Shown: positions 51,484 to 60,327, counted from the first letter of the stretch. The stretch is DNA of 64,000 bases from Streptomyces sp. S.PNR 29 (GCF_030386795.1 NZ_JANUQM010000019.1:1-64000); one strand, 5' to 3'. The notes: generated by a model from the sequence alone, not told the origin. Numbers and translations: made by a program.

Positions 51484-51585
51484 CCGAAAGGCACCCGCAG
51501 CCAGCAACAGCTTCCCCACCCATCCCGTCGCGTACCAGCAGACCTCGGCGTGATCAACGTGGCGACTGGCGGGGCGCAGTGACCG

Positions 51586-52440
51586 TCACAGGGCTCCGGC
51601 GTCCCGGGCCGTCCAGACGCTCGGGTAGATCGGCCGGAAGCCGAGCTCCCGGCGGATCCGCTGGTTGGACATGATCCCGAACCACGGGTCGGGGTCCGTG
51701 AGCTCGTGGAGCCCGGCGGGCACCTCGACGCCGTTGAGCTGGTACAGCTCGACCGTCGTGACGGGGGCGTCATCGGCGATGTTGTAGATCCGGCCGGCGA
51801 TGCCCGGCGCGTACAGCAGACGCATCAGGCCCTGGGCGACGTCCGCGTGGTGGGCCATCTGCAGGCGCTGGTGCGGCGCCCAACCGGCTGCCCAGTGCAA
51901 GGAGTTGGCGAGATGCGGGTCGCCCTCGCCGTAGACGAAGGGCAGCCGCCCGATACGTACGTCCAGGCCCTTGAGCGCGAGCAGTTCGCGCTCGGCCTCG
52001 GCCTTGGACTCGGGATAGGCGCCCCACATCTCACCGCCCGGCCGGCTCTCGTCCTCCTCGGTCAGCGGGCGGCCCCGTCCGACGCCGTACACATTGTTCG
52101 TGCTGACCTGCACGAACCGCTCCACGCCCAAGGCCTGCGCGGCGCGGCCCAGGGCCACCGCGGCGTCCCGGTTGACGGCCCACGCCTCCTCGTCGGGCAC
52201 CCCGCGGAAGGAGGCGGCGACATTCACAACGGCGTCCACGCCGGCGAGCGCCTTACCGAGTGTCTCCTCGTCGCGCATGTCTCCTACGGCGACCTGGGCG
52301 CCCAGCTCCGCGAAGCGCTCGCCGCGGGCCGCGTCCCGTACCAGGACCCGCACCTGCTCGCCCGCCTCCCGCTGGGCCAGCAGCCTCGGCACGAAGCGGC
52401 GTCCGACCTGCCCCGTCGTACCAGTCACCAAAGTCAGCAT
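51586..52440 (-). CDS. NAD(P)-dependent epimerase/dehydratase (extended SDR)
   Basis: A 284-residue oxidoreductase-fold protein. The N-terminal LVTGTTGQVGRRFVPRLLAQ carries the TGxxGxxG cofactor motif. VVNVAASFRG, STNNVYGVG and YPESKAEAER supply the active-site Ser/Tyr/Lys of extended SDRs. ATG 52440 has GAGGAG six bases upstream, and the frame upstream to 52458 adds only six codons. It is divergent from an MmyB-type regulator, whose target it probably is. The natural substrate is unknown. Confidence 0.9.
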   Translation of the reverse strand: MLTLVTGTTGQVGRRFVPRLLAQREAGEQVRVLVRDAARGERFAELGAQVAVGDMRDEETLGKALAGVDAVVNVAASFRGVPDEEAWAVNRDAAVALGRAAQALGVERFVQVSTNNVYGVGRGRPLTEEDESRPGGEMWGAYPESKAEAERELLALKGLDVRIGRLPFVYGEGDPHLANSLHWAAGWAPHQRLQMAHHADVAQGLMRLLYAPGIAGRIYNIADDAPVTTVELYQLNGVEVPAGLHELTDPDPWFGIMSNQRIRRELGFRPIYPSVWTARDAGAL

Positions 52441-52577
52441 GATGTGCTCCTCACGCACTGTGTCGCCTGTCGTCGGCGACCAGCCTCGACGGATGCGGCG
52501 ATGTCCGGGAGAGACCTCTTCATCAGGGGATCGGGAGTCCCTGGATAAAGTCGGCCGGCGTCCCGCACCCTGGAGAG

Positions 52578-53426
52578 GTGAACCGAGCCGAACTCGCCGA
52601 CTTCCTGCGCCGTGCTCGCGCCCGCCTGGCCCCCTCCGACGTCGGTCTCACGGCCGGAGTCCGGCGCCGTACGCCGGGGCTGCGCCGCGAGGAGGTGGCC
52701 CAACTGGCCGGCATGTCCGTGGACTACTACACGCGGCTGGAACAGTCCCGGGGCCCGCGCCCGTCCCGCCAGATGCTCACCGCGCTGGCCCGCGCCCTGC
52801 GCCTGACGGAGGACGAACGCGACCACCTCTTCCACCTCACCGGTGAACAGCCGCCGCTCCGGGAGGTGACCAGCACGCACGTGCGCCCGGGCCTGCTCCT
52901 GGTGCTGGACCGGCTGGAAGACACCCCGGCCATGGTGGCGACCGACTGCGGCGAGATCCTGGCCCAGAACGCGCTGTCGCGGGCGTTGGTCGGAGACGTG
53001 CTCGCCCGCCCGCCCCGAGGACGCAACATGATCCGCCGCTTCTTCCTGGACCCGGCGGTCCGGGAGCTGTTCCCGCCCGAGGACCGCCCGGAGCGCGCCC
53101 GCGAGCAGGTGGCCGGCCTGCGAGCGGTGGCCTCGGCCCGCCCCACGGACCCCGAACCCGCTGCACTCGTCGCCGAACTACGCGTGGCGAGCGGGGAGTT
53201 CGCCCACCTCTGGGACGAACACGAGGTCGCCGCACGCCGCGCCGCCACGAAACGCTTCCGGCACCCTGCGATCGGCATCCTCGAACTCGACTGCGAGGTC
53301 CTCGTCAACTCCGACCACAACCAGCAGCTCGTCATCCACACGGCCCGCCCGGGCACGGAGTCTTACGAGCGCTTGCAGTTGCTGCGGGTGGTGGGCTTGC
53401 AGGACCTGACGCCGACGGGTTCCTGA
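52578..53426 (+). CDS. XRE-family regulator with MmyB-like ligand domain
   Basis: A 282-residue transcription factor starting at GTG 52578 (GGAGAG upstream). The helix-turn-helix is at about residues 8-75 (RRTPGLRREEVAQLAGMSVD, YYTRLEQSRGPRPSRQMLTA). An MmyB-like PAS-type ligand-binding domain occupies about 105-275 (NMIRRFFLDPAVRELFP, LWDEHEVAARRAATKRFRHP). In Streptomyces these regulators typically control a divergent SDR gene, exactly as here. Confidence 0.92.
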   Translation: MNRAELADFLRRARARLAPSDVGLTAGVRRRTPGLRREEVAQLAGMSVDYYTRLEQSRGPRPSRQMLTALARALRLTEDERDHLFHLTGEQPPLREVTSTHVRPGLLLVLDRLEDTPAMVATDCGEILAQNALSRALVGDVLARPPRGRNMIRRFFLDPAVRELFPPEDRPERAREQVAGLRAVASARPTDPEPAALVAELRVASGEFAHLWDEHEVAARRAATKRFRHPAIGILELDCEVLVNSDHNQQLVIHTARPGTESYERLQLLRVVGLQDLTPTGS

Positions 53427-53615
53427 CCGCGTGCGCGATTTCGAGTTCGCTCCCTGCCCGCCGCGCAGCACCCACGATCCCGAACTCCCGCGCCATCCGA
53501 CAGCGGCACAGGCAGGCAGACGACCACCCCGACCACCGAGCACTTAAGCCCCTGCTCGACGCCCACCGAGCAGCTGGCCGAGACGATCGACAGCACACCG
53601 CGGTCCCGCCAGTGA
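53427..53615. other. Gene-free spacer before the Abi-like fragment
   Basis: No coding sequence recognised on either strand. It directly follows the MmyB-type regulator and precedes a 5'-truncated gene, so it likely contains an old deletion junction. Confidence 0.35.
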
Positions 53616-54044
53616 CAGACGGCCGCCCGTGCAGCGGACCAGCCCGGCCGTGGATCCGCCAGCGAGCACCTGCGGCGGGCCTACACCGCGGCGTACGCCC
53701 TGCATCCCGAGCCGGGACGCGCCCACAGCGAGGCGATCAAGGTCGTCGAGTGCGCCGCGCACGCCACGCTGGAGCCGAACAATGCCAAGGCCACTCTCGG
53801 CACGATGCTGCGCGAGCTGCGCCAGCACGCAGGCCAGTGGGACGTCGCCCTCGCAGGGAAGACCGGCGTCGAGGGGGAGGCCGCGGTCACCGCGATGATG
53901 TCCCTGCTCTGGACGGGACAGACGAGCCGCCACGGTGGCCAGCAGCCCACCCGGGAGGAGACCCTCGCCGAGGCGCGCATGGCCGTCGACCTCGCGGTGT
54001 CCCTGGTCCGCTGGTTCGCCGACGGCGCCGTACGCCGCCGCTGA
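53616..54044 (+). pseudogene. C-terminal fragment of an abortive-infection (HEPN-like) protein
   Basis: An open frame without a usable start reads HLRRAYTAAYALHPEPGRAH, SEAIKVVECAAHATLEPNNA and KATLGTMLRELRQHAGQW, ending MMSLLWTGQTSRHGGQQPTR and VRWFADGAVRRR. The spacing resembles the C-terminal helical domain of Abi-like actinobacterial proteins I recall (SEAIKA-E, LLW-GQ-RHGG). The N-terminal two-thirds is missing. Likely a decayed defence gene. Confidence 0.5.
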
Positions 54045-54112
54045 CCGGTGTCAGCGGTCCGCTGACGGGCGGGGTGGAGCCGTCGGCATGGACGCCTCGC
54101 CTCGTACCTCGC

Positions 54113-54260
54113 GGGGGGGGGGTCTCGGCGACGCGCAGGCCCGGCTGCGGCCACTGGTACATCACGGTCCGCGCGGTCGTGTCGCCGAGCAGGTCGACCG
54201 GCACCTGGTAGAAGATCCGGCCGGCCGCCCAGTCCTGCCGCGCTGGCAGCCGTGGCCGGT
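54113..54260 (-). pseudogene. Unidentified gene remnant ending in a ten-G tract
   Basis: The minus strand reads DWAAGRIFYQVPVDLLGDTT then ARTVMYQWPQPGLRVAE before running into a homopolymer of ten G (54113-54122, plus strand). The short segment looks coding but I cannot name it. The rest of 54045-54604 shows no gene. Confidence 0.3.
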
Positions 54261-54604
54261 TCCGAGCCGGTAGGCTCCTCCGGCGTCACAGTTGTGTGGC
54301 GTCACAGTTATGCCGATCCTGTGACGCACCGGAGAGCGGATTGGGCGCCAAGAACGGCGAAGCCGGACCGCATCACTTGATCCGGCTTCAACCTCAACCA
54401 GCGCTTGGGCTACGAGGCACCACCAGTGCGGCCGAGGATCAAGCGAGTGAGCTCCCTGCAGGTATTGGCGATTGCCCGGCAGTGCTCGCGGATGGTCTGT
54501 GCCCTGCCTCCGATTCAGAGCCGCACGGGGCGGCTGGATCAGAGCCGAGCGGGACCAGCGCAAGAAACCAGAACACTGCCGGAGGGCCTCCGCCAAGACC
54601 CAGC

Positions 54605-54781
54605 AACGTCAAGGCCGGCGGGCAGCACTGCCGTATCCGCTTCCAGTGCGCAGGCTGCGACTTCTACCGCCCCGACCCCTCCTGTCTCCCGGCCCTGCAG
54701 CAGCAGGTCGCCGAGCTGCGGGCCGACAAGGTTATCCCCGTGGACGGACTGACCATCCGGAGCGCACGTGACCAGCACTGA
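54605..54781 (+). pseudogene. 3' remnant of a Tn554-type tyrosine recombinase gene
   Basis: The frame ends CRIRFQCAGCDFYRPDPSCL, PALQQQVAELRADKVIPVDG. It resembles the Cys-rich C-terminal tail of actinobacterial site-specific integrases that precede DUF6262 genes. No catalytic R-H-R-Y segment remains upstream. It overlaps the DUF6262 gene start by 14 bases, the normal arrangement in intact elements. Confidence 0.55.
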
Positions 54782-55145
54782 ATCGTCCCGCGACGCCCGC
54801 GTAGCCCGCCTGCGCCAGGCCCGCCAGGCGGACAGCGAAACCAAGACCATCCGCACACAACGCGCCATCCGGGACCTGCTCAACGCCGGACAGCGCATAT
54901 CCTTCGCACGGGTGGCACGCGAAGCAGACGTGTCGACCTGGTTCATCTACGACACACCCGCCATCAACGCTGCGATCCGCAATGCCATGAGCGACCAGGC
55001 CCAACACGGCAGGGAAGCAGCCGCAGTGCCCCGGAAGACTCGCCGGACAACGGGAGGAAGCGGAAGAGACCAGCGGATCGCTGCGCCTTGCGCTGCGCAA
55101 GGCGATGCGGGCCGTGCCGTGAGACCGCCGGTCCGCCCACGGTAA
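54768..55145 (+). pseudogene. DUF6262 (TnpC-like) gene with a late frameshift
   Basis: GTG 54768 starts a protein with RVARLRQARQADSETKTIRT and RISFARVAREADVSTWFIYD, the DUF6262 helix-turn-helix pattern. After about residue 88 the frame is lost; the expected coiled-coil end continues in another frame as RLAGQREEAEETSGSLRLAL, RKAMRAVP, stop near 55122. In Tn554-like elements this protein is the third transposition gene. The first half could still be translated. Confidence 0.6.
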
Positions 55146-55178
55146 CCAGGCGGAGCAGCAGCATCGGTCTCTCCAGGG

Positions 55179-56591
55179 TCAGTAGGCACGTGCCACGACG
55201 GCGATGTTGCCAGGCTGGTCGTCGCTCTCGGGAACGGAACCGTCTGCGGCGACCAGGCACCGCACGGTGACGCCCTGTTCGGCGAGCTTGGCCTCACCCT
55301 CCACGCCCAGCGTTTCCCAGGCAATGCGCGCCCAGCCGGTGCTCGCCGCCTCCGCAGCCTCCTCGACCGTGGTCACCTCGACGGTGCGGTCGTTGCGACG
55401 CTTACGGGACTGCGCCAGCAGAAGCGCCTGGTCGTCCTCCAGTACCGTGGGCACGATCTCGGACAGTGCCCCGATCGGCGTCGGCTCCTTGCTTCCCGCT
55501 ACGCGGCGGACCAGCACGGCAGTCCCGTTCTCCACGTCACGTGGCCCGACCTCGATGCGTACCGGCACCCCCTTGAGCTCCCAGTCGACCGCGCGGCGGC
55601 CGAACGGCGTGTCGGTGCGGTCGTCGACGTGTACGCGGATACCAGCCGTCTTCAGCCGGTCACCGATCCCGCGGACCGTGTCCAGGACCGCGTCGTCGCC
55701 CTTGACGGCCACGATGACCACCTGAACCGGGGCCAGACGCGGCGGGATGCGAAGGCCGTCATCGTCGCCGTGCATCATCACCAGTGCGCCGACCATCCGG
55801 GTCGTGGAACCCCACGACGTCTGCCAGACGTATTCCTCACGGCCGTCCTTCGACAGGTAGCGCGTCTCGAACGCCTTGGCGAAGTTCTGGCCCAGTTCGT
55901 GGCTTGTGGTCAGCTGGAGGGCCTTGCCGTCGCCCATCATGCCTTCCAGGGTGAGCGTGTTGATCGCGCCGGCGAACCGCTCCCTGACCGTCTTGCGACC
56001 CGGTACGACATCCATGGCGAGGACGTTTTCCAAGAAGTCGGCGTACACCTCCTGGTGGATGAGTGCGGCGTAGTCCCGGGCGTCCTCGTAGGTGGCGTGT
56101 GCCGTGTGGCCTTCCTGCCACAGGAATTCCGTCGTACGAAGGAACACGCGCGGCCTCAGCTCCCAGCGGACCACGTTCGCCCACTGGTTGATCAACAGCG
56201 GAAGGTCGCGGTAGCTCTGCACCCACTTGGAGAAGTAGTCGTTGACGATCGTCTCAGACGTGGGGCGGACGACGACGGGCTCTTCCAGCTCCTTGCCGCC
56301 GCCATGAGTGACTACGGCCAGTTCGGGCGCGAAGCCCTCGACGTGCTCGGCCTCCTTCGTCAGGTACGACTGCGGGATGAAGAGCGGAAAGTACGCGTTC
56401 TGCGCGCCGGCCGCCTTGATCCGGGCGTCCACCTCCTGCTGCATCCGCTCCCACAGGCTGTATCCGTACGGTCGGATGACCATGGTGCCGCGCACCGGCC
56501 CGTTGTCGGCCAGTTCGGCCTTGCTGACCAGGTCCTGGTACCAGCGGGGGAAGTCGTCCGCCTGGGGTGTGAGAACGGGTGCTTTTGCCAT
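55179..56591 (-). CDS. proS: Prolyl-tRNA synthetase, type 3 (archaeal/eukaryotic-like)
   Basis: A 470-residue class II aminoacyl-tRNA synthetase charging tRNA-Pro. Motif 2 (NVVRWELRPRVFLRTTEFLW, QEGHTAHAT), motif 3 region (QTSWGSTTRMVGALVMMHGD) and the anticodon-binding domain (PVQVVIVAVKGDDAVLDTVR) are intact. The short form lacking the bacterial editing insertion between motifs 2 and 3 marks type 3. Streptomyces generally carry a longer bacterial-type ProRS elsewhere, so this may be a second copy, for example stress- or inhibitor-related. ATG 56591 is preferred; the frame opens at 56621. It borders the decayed mobile region. Confidence 0.93.
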   Translation of the reverse strand: MAKAPVLTPQADDFPRWYQDLVSKAELADNGPVRGTMVIRPYGYSLWERMQQEVDARIKAAGAQNAYFPLFIPQSYLTKEAEHVEGFAPELAVVTHGGGKELEEPVVVRPTSETIVNDYFSKWVQSYRDLPLLINQWANVVRWELRPRVFLRTTEFLWQEGHTAHATYEDARDYAALIHQEVYADFLENVLAMDVVPGRKTVRERFAGAINTLTLEGMMGDGKALQLTTSHELGQNFAKAFETRYLSKDGREEYVWQTSWGSTTRMVGALVMMHGDDDGLRIPPRLAPVQVVIVAVKGDDAVLDTVRGIGDRLKTAGIRVHVDDRTDTPFGRRAVDWELKGVPVRIEVGPRDVENGTAVLVRRVAGSKEPTPIGALSEIVPTVLEDDQALLLAQSRKRRNDRTVEVTTVEEAAEAASTGWARIAWETLGVEGEAKLAEQGVTVRCLVAADGSVPESDDQPGNIAVVARAY

Positions 56592-56931
56592 GACGCGCAG
56601 AGTAGGACGCGGCTCCCCCAAGGCGCGACCCGATTACTTCCCAGGATCCAGCCACCGAAGGGCTGCTTGCGGTCATAACCGGTGCGGTCCTCCGCGGCGA
56701 CGGCGAGCCGCGCTTGTTCCCCTGCCGTGGGGTGCACATTCACGCCGACACCTATTCACAGCCCGCCCCTTTGGGCCGCTCGCCCCGTTCTTGGTCATGC
56801 TCGATCTCCGCTCAGGGGGCCTGCCCGCACCGGGCTCGTCGCGCCGGTGTCCGGCGGCCTGGGGCGCGAGTCGTCGGGTGTGGGGTGTGCGGGTGTGCCC
56901 GTCGGGGGCCGTCGGCGGCCGGACGCGGGGC
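56592..56931. other. Intergenic leader region of proS
   Basis: About 340 bases. No T-box signature (no TGGTACCGCG-like core) is seen. A minus-strand stretch (56630-56743) reads EQARLAVAAEDRTGYDRKQP, faintly like the end of an HNH-endonuclease gene, but too short to call. Promoter not placed. Confidence 0.35.
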
Positions 56932-58017
56932 TCAGCGGTCACGCAGGCGGCCGAGTTCTGCCAGGGTTCTGGCGGCGGCCTCGGCCAGGCGGGGACGGTT
57001 GCGTACGAAGCGGCGGGCGGCTCGGGCCGGCTCGCGGGCCAGGCGGTAGGCGGTGCCGCCCGGACCCGGGCGGATCACCGCGCCCTCGTACACCCGTAGG
57101 TCACGGGTCTTGAGCGACTCCTTGTAGCGGGCCGGCCCGCTGCCCAGGTCGACCATGCGGATCCCGTCGGCGGCCGCCGCCTCCAGCATGCGCAGCTGCA
57201 GCACGCGGCCGGGCGAGAACTTGCCGTACGCGCGGTCGTACGCGGGGAACCACCAGGACAGCACGGTGCGCGAGCGCAGACCGAAGTGAGCGGCCACGGG
57301 CCGGCCGGCGGCGTACAGCACCGACAGCACCCCCCGGCACTCGGGCTCGCCGCTGTCCCCGAGCAGCCCGACCAGCCGGGTGATCCACTCCTGCGCGAAC
57401 CGGTCCCGCCGGCCCGTCCTGCGGTACTGCGCGGACTTCCACCGCATCAGCGCACGCAGCGCCTCCGGGTCCCGCGCGTCGTACACGAACCGCACCTCGC
57501 CGACCTGCCGGGCGAGCTTGCGCTCCTTGGCCAGGGTCTGTCCGAGAAAGCTCGCCGAGTTCTCGCGCAGCCGCGTCGTGTACCGCGCGAATCCCCCGTC
57601 GAGGTCGACGACCGGGGAGGCGAGCTCCTCGACCGCGTGCGGTGCGAACAGGCTCTGACCGGCCTCCAGATTGTCGAACTCCCAGGACGACAGCGCGCAG
57701 GCCCGTAACAACCGGCGGGCGTCGAGCCGGATGCCGGGGCGCAGGACGGCCCCCTGACTGTCCGACACCCCCAGCCCGATGGCCCGGCCCTGACCGAAGG
57801 GCCCCCGCTCGTACGGGAAGAATCCGACCTGGGAGCCGTCCTCCTGCAACACCGCCACTCTGGCACCCGGCCTGACCTGCCCGACGGCCGTGGTGAACAC
57901 GGGATCCAGAAAGGGATTCGCCGGCGCTCCGGACTCCGTCCGGATCTCCCTCCACATCTTGTGGTCGCCCGAGGTCAGTTCGTCGGGCCGCACAACGAGA
58001 ACGCGCTTGTCGGGCAT
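56932..58017 (-). CDS. GNAT-superfamily (CelD/FemX-like) acyltransferase
   Basis: A 361-residue protein with two tandem GNAT-like folds. NPFLDPVFTTAVGQVRPGAR begins the first, and the second contains GVLSVLYAAGRPVAAHFGLR, WWFPAYDRAYGKFSPGRVLQ and VDLGSGPARYKESLKTRD. This is the Acetyltransf_6 (CelD/BcsL) pattern, found in polysaccharide acylation and FemX-type peptidoglycan aminoacyl transfer. ATG 58017 has AGGAGG directly upstream; the frame extends to 58068. No exopolysaccharide gene neighbours it, so the acceptor is unknown. Confidence 0.85.
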   Translation of the reverse strand: MPDKRVLVVRPDELTSGDHKMWREIRTESGAPANPFLDPVFTTAVGQVRPGARVAVLQEDGSQVGFFPYERGPFGQGRAIGLGVSDSQGAVLRPGIRLDARRLLRACALSSWEFDNLEAGQSLFAPHAVEELASPVVDLDGGFARYTTRLRENSASFLGQTLAKERKLARQVGEVRFVYDARDPEALRALMRWKSAQYRRTGRRDRFAQEWITRLVGLLGDSGEPECRGVLSVLYAAGRPVAAHFGLRSRTVLSWWFPAYDRAYGKFSPGRVLQLRMLEAAAADGIRMVDLGSGPARYKESLKTRDLRVYEGAVIRPGPGGTAYRLAREPARAARRFVRNRPRLAEAAARTLAELGRLRDR

Positions 58018-58132
58018 GATGCCTCCTGTGTCGTCGACCTTGCGGACACACGAAGGCCTGCTCATCACCGCGTATCGGCACCAGGCAGTACTCAGGCCGC
58101 ACGGCGCAGGCCCTGGTCGGTACCGCCGTCAC

Positions 58133-58528
58133 TCAGCAGCGCAACGTCTGCAGTCCGGCGGCGCCCCGCGCGGAACCACCCGCTCCCGGACCCGGCGCCG
58201 TTGCGGCCGGGCGGCCCGCCGTACCGCGCGGACCCACCGCGGACGCCCGCACTGCCGCGCCGCCCATCGCATGGCTCGTCCCGGCAGCCCCTGACGTCCT
58301 GGCCGACCGTGTCGGGAGACGGCGGAGCGAGGCGTCCTCCTCGCCGGGACAGGACGGCCCGGCGCTTTCGGACTCGACGCTCCGCGCCTCGCCGCGCACG
58401 CCCGTGTCCGCTGCCACGGCGGCCCTGACCGGTGTGCCGCCGTCCTGTGCGGACGCCGGGGCGAAGAGGTGCAGGAACAGCACCGAGGACAGCAGAACCA
58501 GCGCCGCTGCCCATCGACACCGCACCAT
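58133..58528 (-). CDS. Small secreted hypothetical protein
   Basis: A 131-residue protein with a hydrophobic start (WAAALVLLSSVLFLHLFAPA) cleavable after ASA, then a low-complexity Ala/Gly/Arg region with two Cys (GPSCPGEE and the terminal LQTLRC). Third-position G/C supports coding. No family recognised. Confidence 0.5.
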   Translation of the reverse strand: MVRCRWAAALVLLSSVLFLHLFAPASAQDGGTPVRAAVAADTGVRGEARSVESESAGPSCPGEEDASLRRLPTRSARTSGAAGTSHAMGGAAVRASAVGPRGTAGRPAATAPGPGAGGSARGAAGLQTLRC

Positions 58529-58712
58529 CGGACTCCTGACCTGCGTCCCGGCGGGGGTTCGGCGTTCCCGTTCGCTGTGACCCGTTCGCCGGACGGGGCC
58601 GGCACCGGACGGTTCCCCCCTGACGCCCGGCTGTGCCTTCCAGTAGGCCGAGCGCCCATCGCCCCGTCAAGCCCTCGGGGCGCCAATCGGCGCACGCACA
58701 CTCCGGTCACGC

Positions 58713-58728
58713 TTCGGTCCGTACCGAA
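58713..58728. promoter_or_regulatory. Palindromic operator TTCGGTCCGTACCGAA
   Basis: Perfect 6-base arms TTCGGT/ACCGAA with a 4-base spacer, 25 bases ahead of the short leader frame and 75 ahead of the PEP-mutase-like gene. It may bind the nearby TetR regulator or another dimeric factor, although the TetR's own site looks different. Confidence 0.4.
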
Positions 58729-58752
58729 ACGAGCCGCCGCTAGCGTTCCTCC

Positions 58753-58806
58753 ATGACCGACCCCACGCACGACAGTCCCGCCGACGCAGTGGCGGACCTG
58801 TCATGA
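58753..58806 (+). CDS. 17-residue leader-like open reading frame
   Basis: ATG 58753 opens MTDPTHDSPADAVADLS and ends in a TGA overlapping the ATG of the next gene (ATGA at 58803). The following gene has no good ribosome site of its own, so it may be translated by re-initiation. It may instead be a decayed N-terminal extension. Confidence 0.35.
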   Translation: MTDPTHDSPADAVADLS

Positions 58807-59555
58807 CCGCCTTCGCCGACCTCCACCACACCGGCGAGCCCCTGCTGCTGCCCAACGCCTGGGACCACGCCTCGGCGCTCGTCCTCGCCGCCCAGGGCTT
58901 CCGGGCGATCGGTACGACGAGCCTCGGCGTCGCGGCGGCCGCGGGGCTGCCCGACGGCGCGTCGGCGAGTCGCGAGCAGACGCTCCAGCTGGCGTTCGCC
59001 CTCGGCTCGCAGCCGTTCCTGCTGTCCGTCGACGCGGAGGGCGGCTTCAGCGACGACCCGGACGAGGTGGCCGAGTTCGCACGGGAGCTGGCGGCCGTGG
59101 GAGCCGTCGGCATCAACCTGGAGGACGGCCTGGGGCCCGCCGACCTGCACGCAGCGAAGATCGCCGCGGTCCGGTCGGCGGCCCCGGACCTCTTCGTCAA
59201 CGCCCGTACCGATACCTACTGGCTCGGGGACGGCGACGGCACGATGAGCCGCCTGGACGCCTACCGACAGGCGGGCGCGCACGGCGTGTTCGTCCCCGGC
59301 CTCACCGATCCCGCCCGCATCGCCGAGCTCGTCGCCGCCCTCGACGTCCCCCTCAACATCCTCTACTCGCCCACCGGCCCCACCGTCGCCCAACTGGCCG
59401 ACCTCGGCGTACACCGTGTCAGCCTCGGCTCACTGCTGTACCGCAGGGCGCTGGGCGCGGCGGCGGAGGCGGTGGCCGCCATCCGGGCGGGCCGGACACC
59501 GCCGGGGACGACGCCGACGTACGACGACGTGCAGGGGTTCAGCGGCGCCCGCTGA
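58803..59555 (+). CDS. Isocitrate lyase/PEP mutase-family protein
   Basis: A 250-residue (beta/alpha)8 enzyme. LLLPNAWDHASALVLAAQGF and AIGTTSLGVAAAAGLPDG give the N-terminal substrate loop. SVDAEGGFSDDPDEVAEFAR carries metal-binding acids, then GAVGINLEDG and VNARTDTYW. Family members cleave or rearrange small 2-oxo/2-hydroxy acids (methylisocitrate, oxaloacetate, phosphonopyruvate). The lyase KKCGH motif is not present, so it is the short "PEP mutase-like" class of uncertain substrate. The start overlaps a 17-codon frame by ATGA; the end overlaps the hydrolase gene by 17 bases. Confidence 0.88.
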   Translation: MTAFADLHHTGEPLLLPNAWDHASALVLAAQGFRAIGTTSLGVAAAAGLPDGASASREQTLQLAFALGSQPFLLSVDAEGGFSDDPDEVAEFARELAAVGAVGINLEDGLGPADLHAAKIAAVRSAAPDLFVNARTDTYWLGDGDGTMSRLDAYRQAGAHGVFVPGLTDPARIAELVAALDVPLNILYSPTGPTVAQLADLGVHRVSLGSLLYRRALGAAAEAVAAIRAGRTPPGTTPTYDDVQGFSGAR

Positions 59556-60327
59556 GGTCCAGCGCCGCGAGGAGCCGGTCGGCGAACGCCCGCGGGTGCT
59601 CGGCGGCGCCGAGGTGCCCGCCGGGGAACTCGGCGAACCCGGCGCCGGTGCGCTCGGCGAGGAACGTGGCGGTCCGGTACAGCAGTTGTCCGCGCGAGTC
59701 CGCGCCCGCCGCGAGCGTGAGGCGCGCCGCGGGGGCGTCGAGTTCCGGGACGTAGGAGGAGAAGGGGCGCAGGACGTGGGCGAGGAAGAGAGCCAGGGGA
59801 GAGGACGACTCCTCGGCGCGGGACACGGGTCGGGGTTCCTGGTCGGCCTCGGGCTCGCGTTCCTCCAGCACCGCGGCCAGCCGGGCCCCGGCGGCCCGCA
59901 GCCCCGCCGCGCGGTAGGTGTCGTACACCTCCCGGAACCTGGCCTGCTGCCGCGCCCCGTCGGGCAGCACCCCCACGACCGGCGGCTCGTGCGCGACGAG
60001 GTGCCGCACCCGCTCGGGGTGCCGGGCGAGCAGGTCGAGGGCCGCGATGCCGCCGGAGCTGAACCCGAGCACGTACGCGGACTCCTCCCCGCCGGGCACC
60101 GTGTCCAGCACCCGGCACGCCCCCTCGCTCCACTCCTGCACGCGCTGTTCCACGACGGGCAGGCCGAGCCGGCCGTGAGCGAGGCCGAGGGGGTCGTACG
60201 TCACCACGGTGAACCGCTCCGCGAGCACCTCCGTCATTCCGTCCAGCCCCATGGGGTGGCCGGCGCCGCCCGGGATCACCAGGAGGACGGGGCCGCCGCC
60301 GCGGACGTCGTAGTGCGGGTCAGTCAT
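59539..60327 (-). CDS. Alpha/beta-fold hydrolase
   Basis: A 262-residue hydrolase. The oxyanion region VLLVIPGGAGHPMGLDGM, nucleophile elbow YVLGFSSGGIAALDLLARHP (Ser in GFSSGG) and C-terminal FPGGHLGAAEHP (likely catalytic His) are present. It is co-transcribed with the TetR gene whose end overlaps its start by eight bases. The substrate is unknown; such TetR-hydrolase pairs often respond to antibiotics or aromatic esters. Confidence 0.88.
   Translation of the reverse strand: MTDPHYDVRGGGPVLLVIPGGAGHPMGLDGMTEVLAERFTVVTYDPLGLAHGRLGLPVVEQRVQEWSEGACRVLDTVPGGEESAYVLGFSSGGIAALDLLARHPERVRHLVAHEPPVVGVLPDGARQQARFREVYDTYRAAGLRAAGARLAAVLEEREPEADQEPRPVSRAEESSSPLALFLAHVLRPFSSYVPELDAPAARLTLAAGADSRGQLLYRTATFLAERTGAGFAEFPGGHLGAAEHPRAFADRLLAALDLSGRR

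Noticed and set aside
49408..55145. A functional transposon or integrative element
   Set aside because: Every mobility gene is truncated or frameshifted, and no terminal repeats or attachment sites were found.
56592..56931. T-box riboswitch upstream of proS
   Set aside because: No T-box core, specifier-loop or antiterminator sequence could be found.
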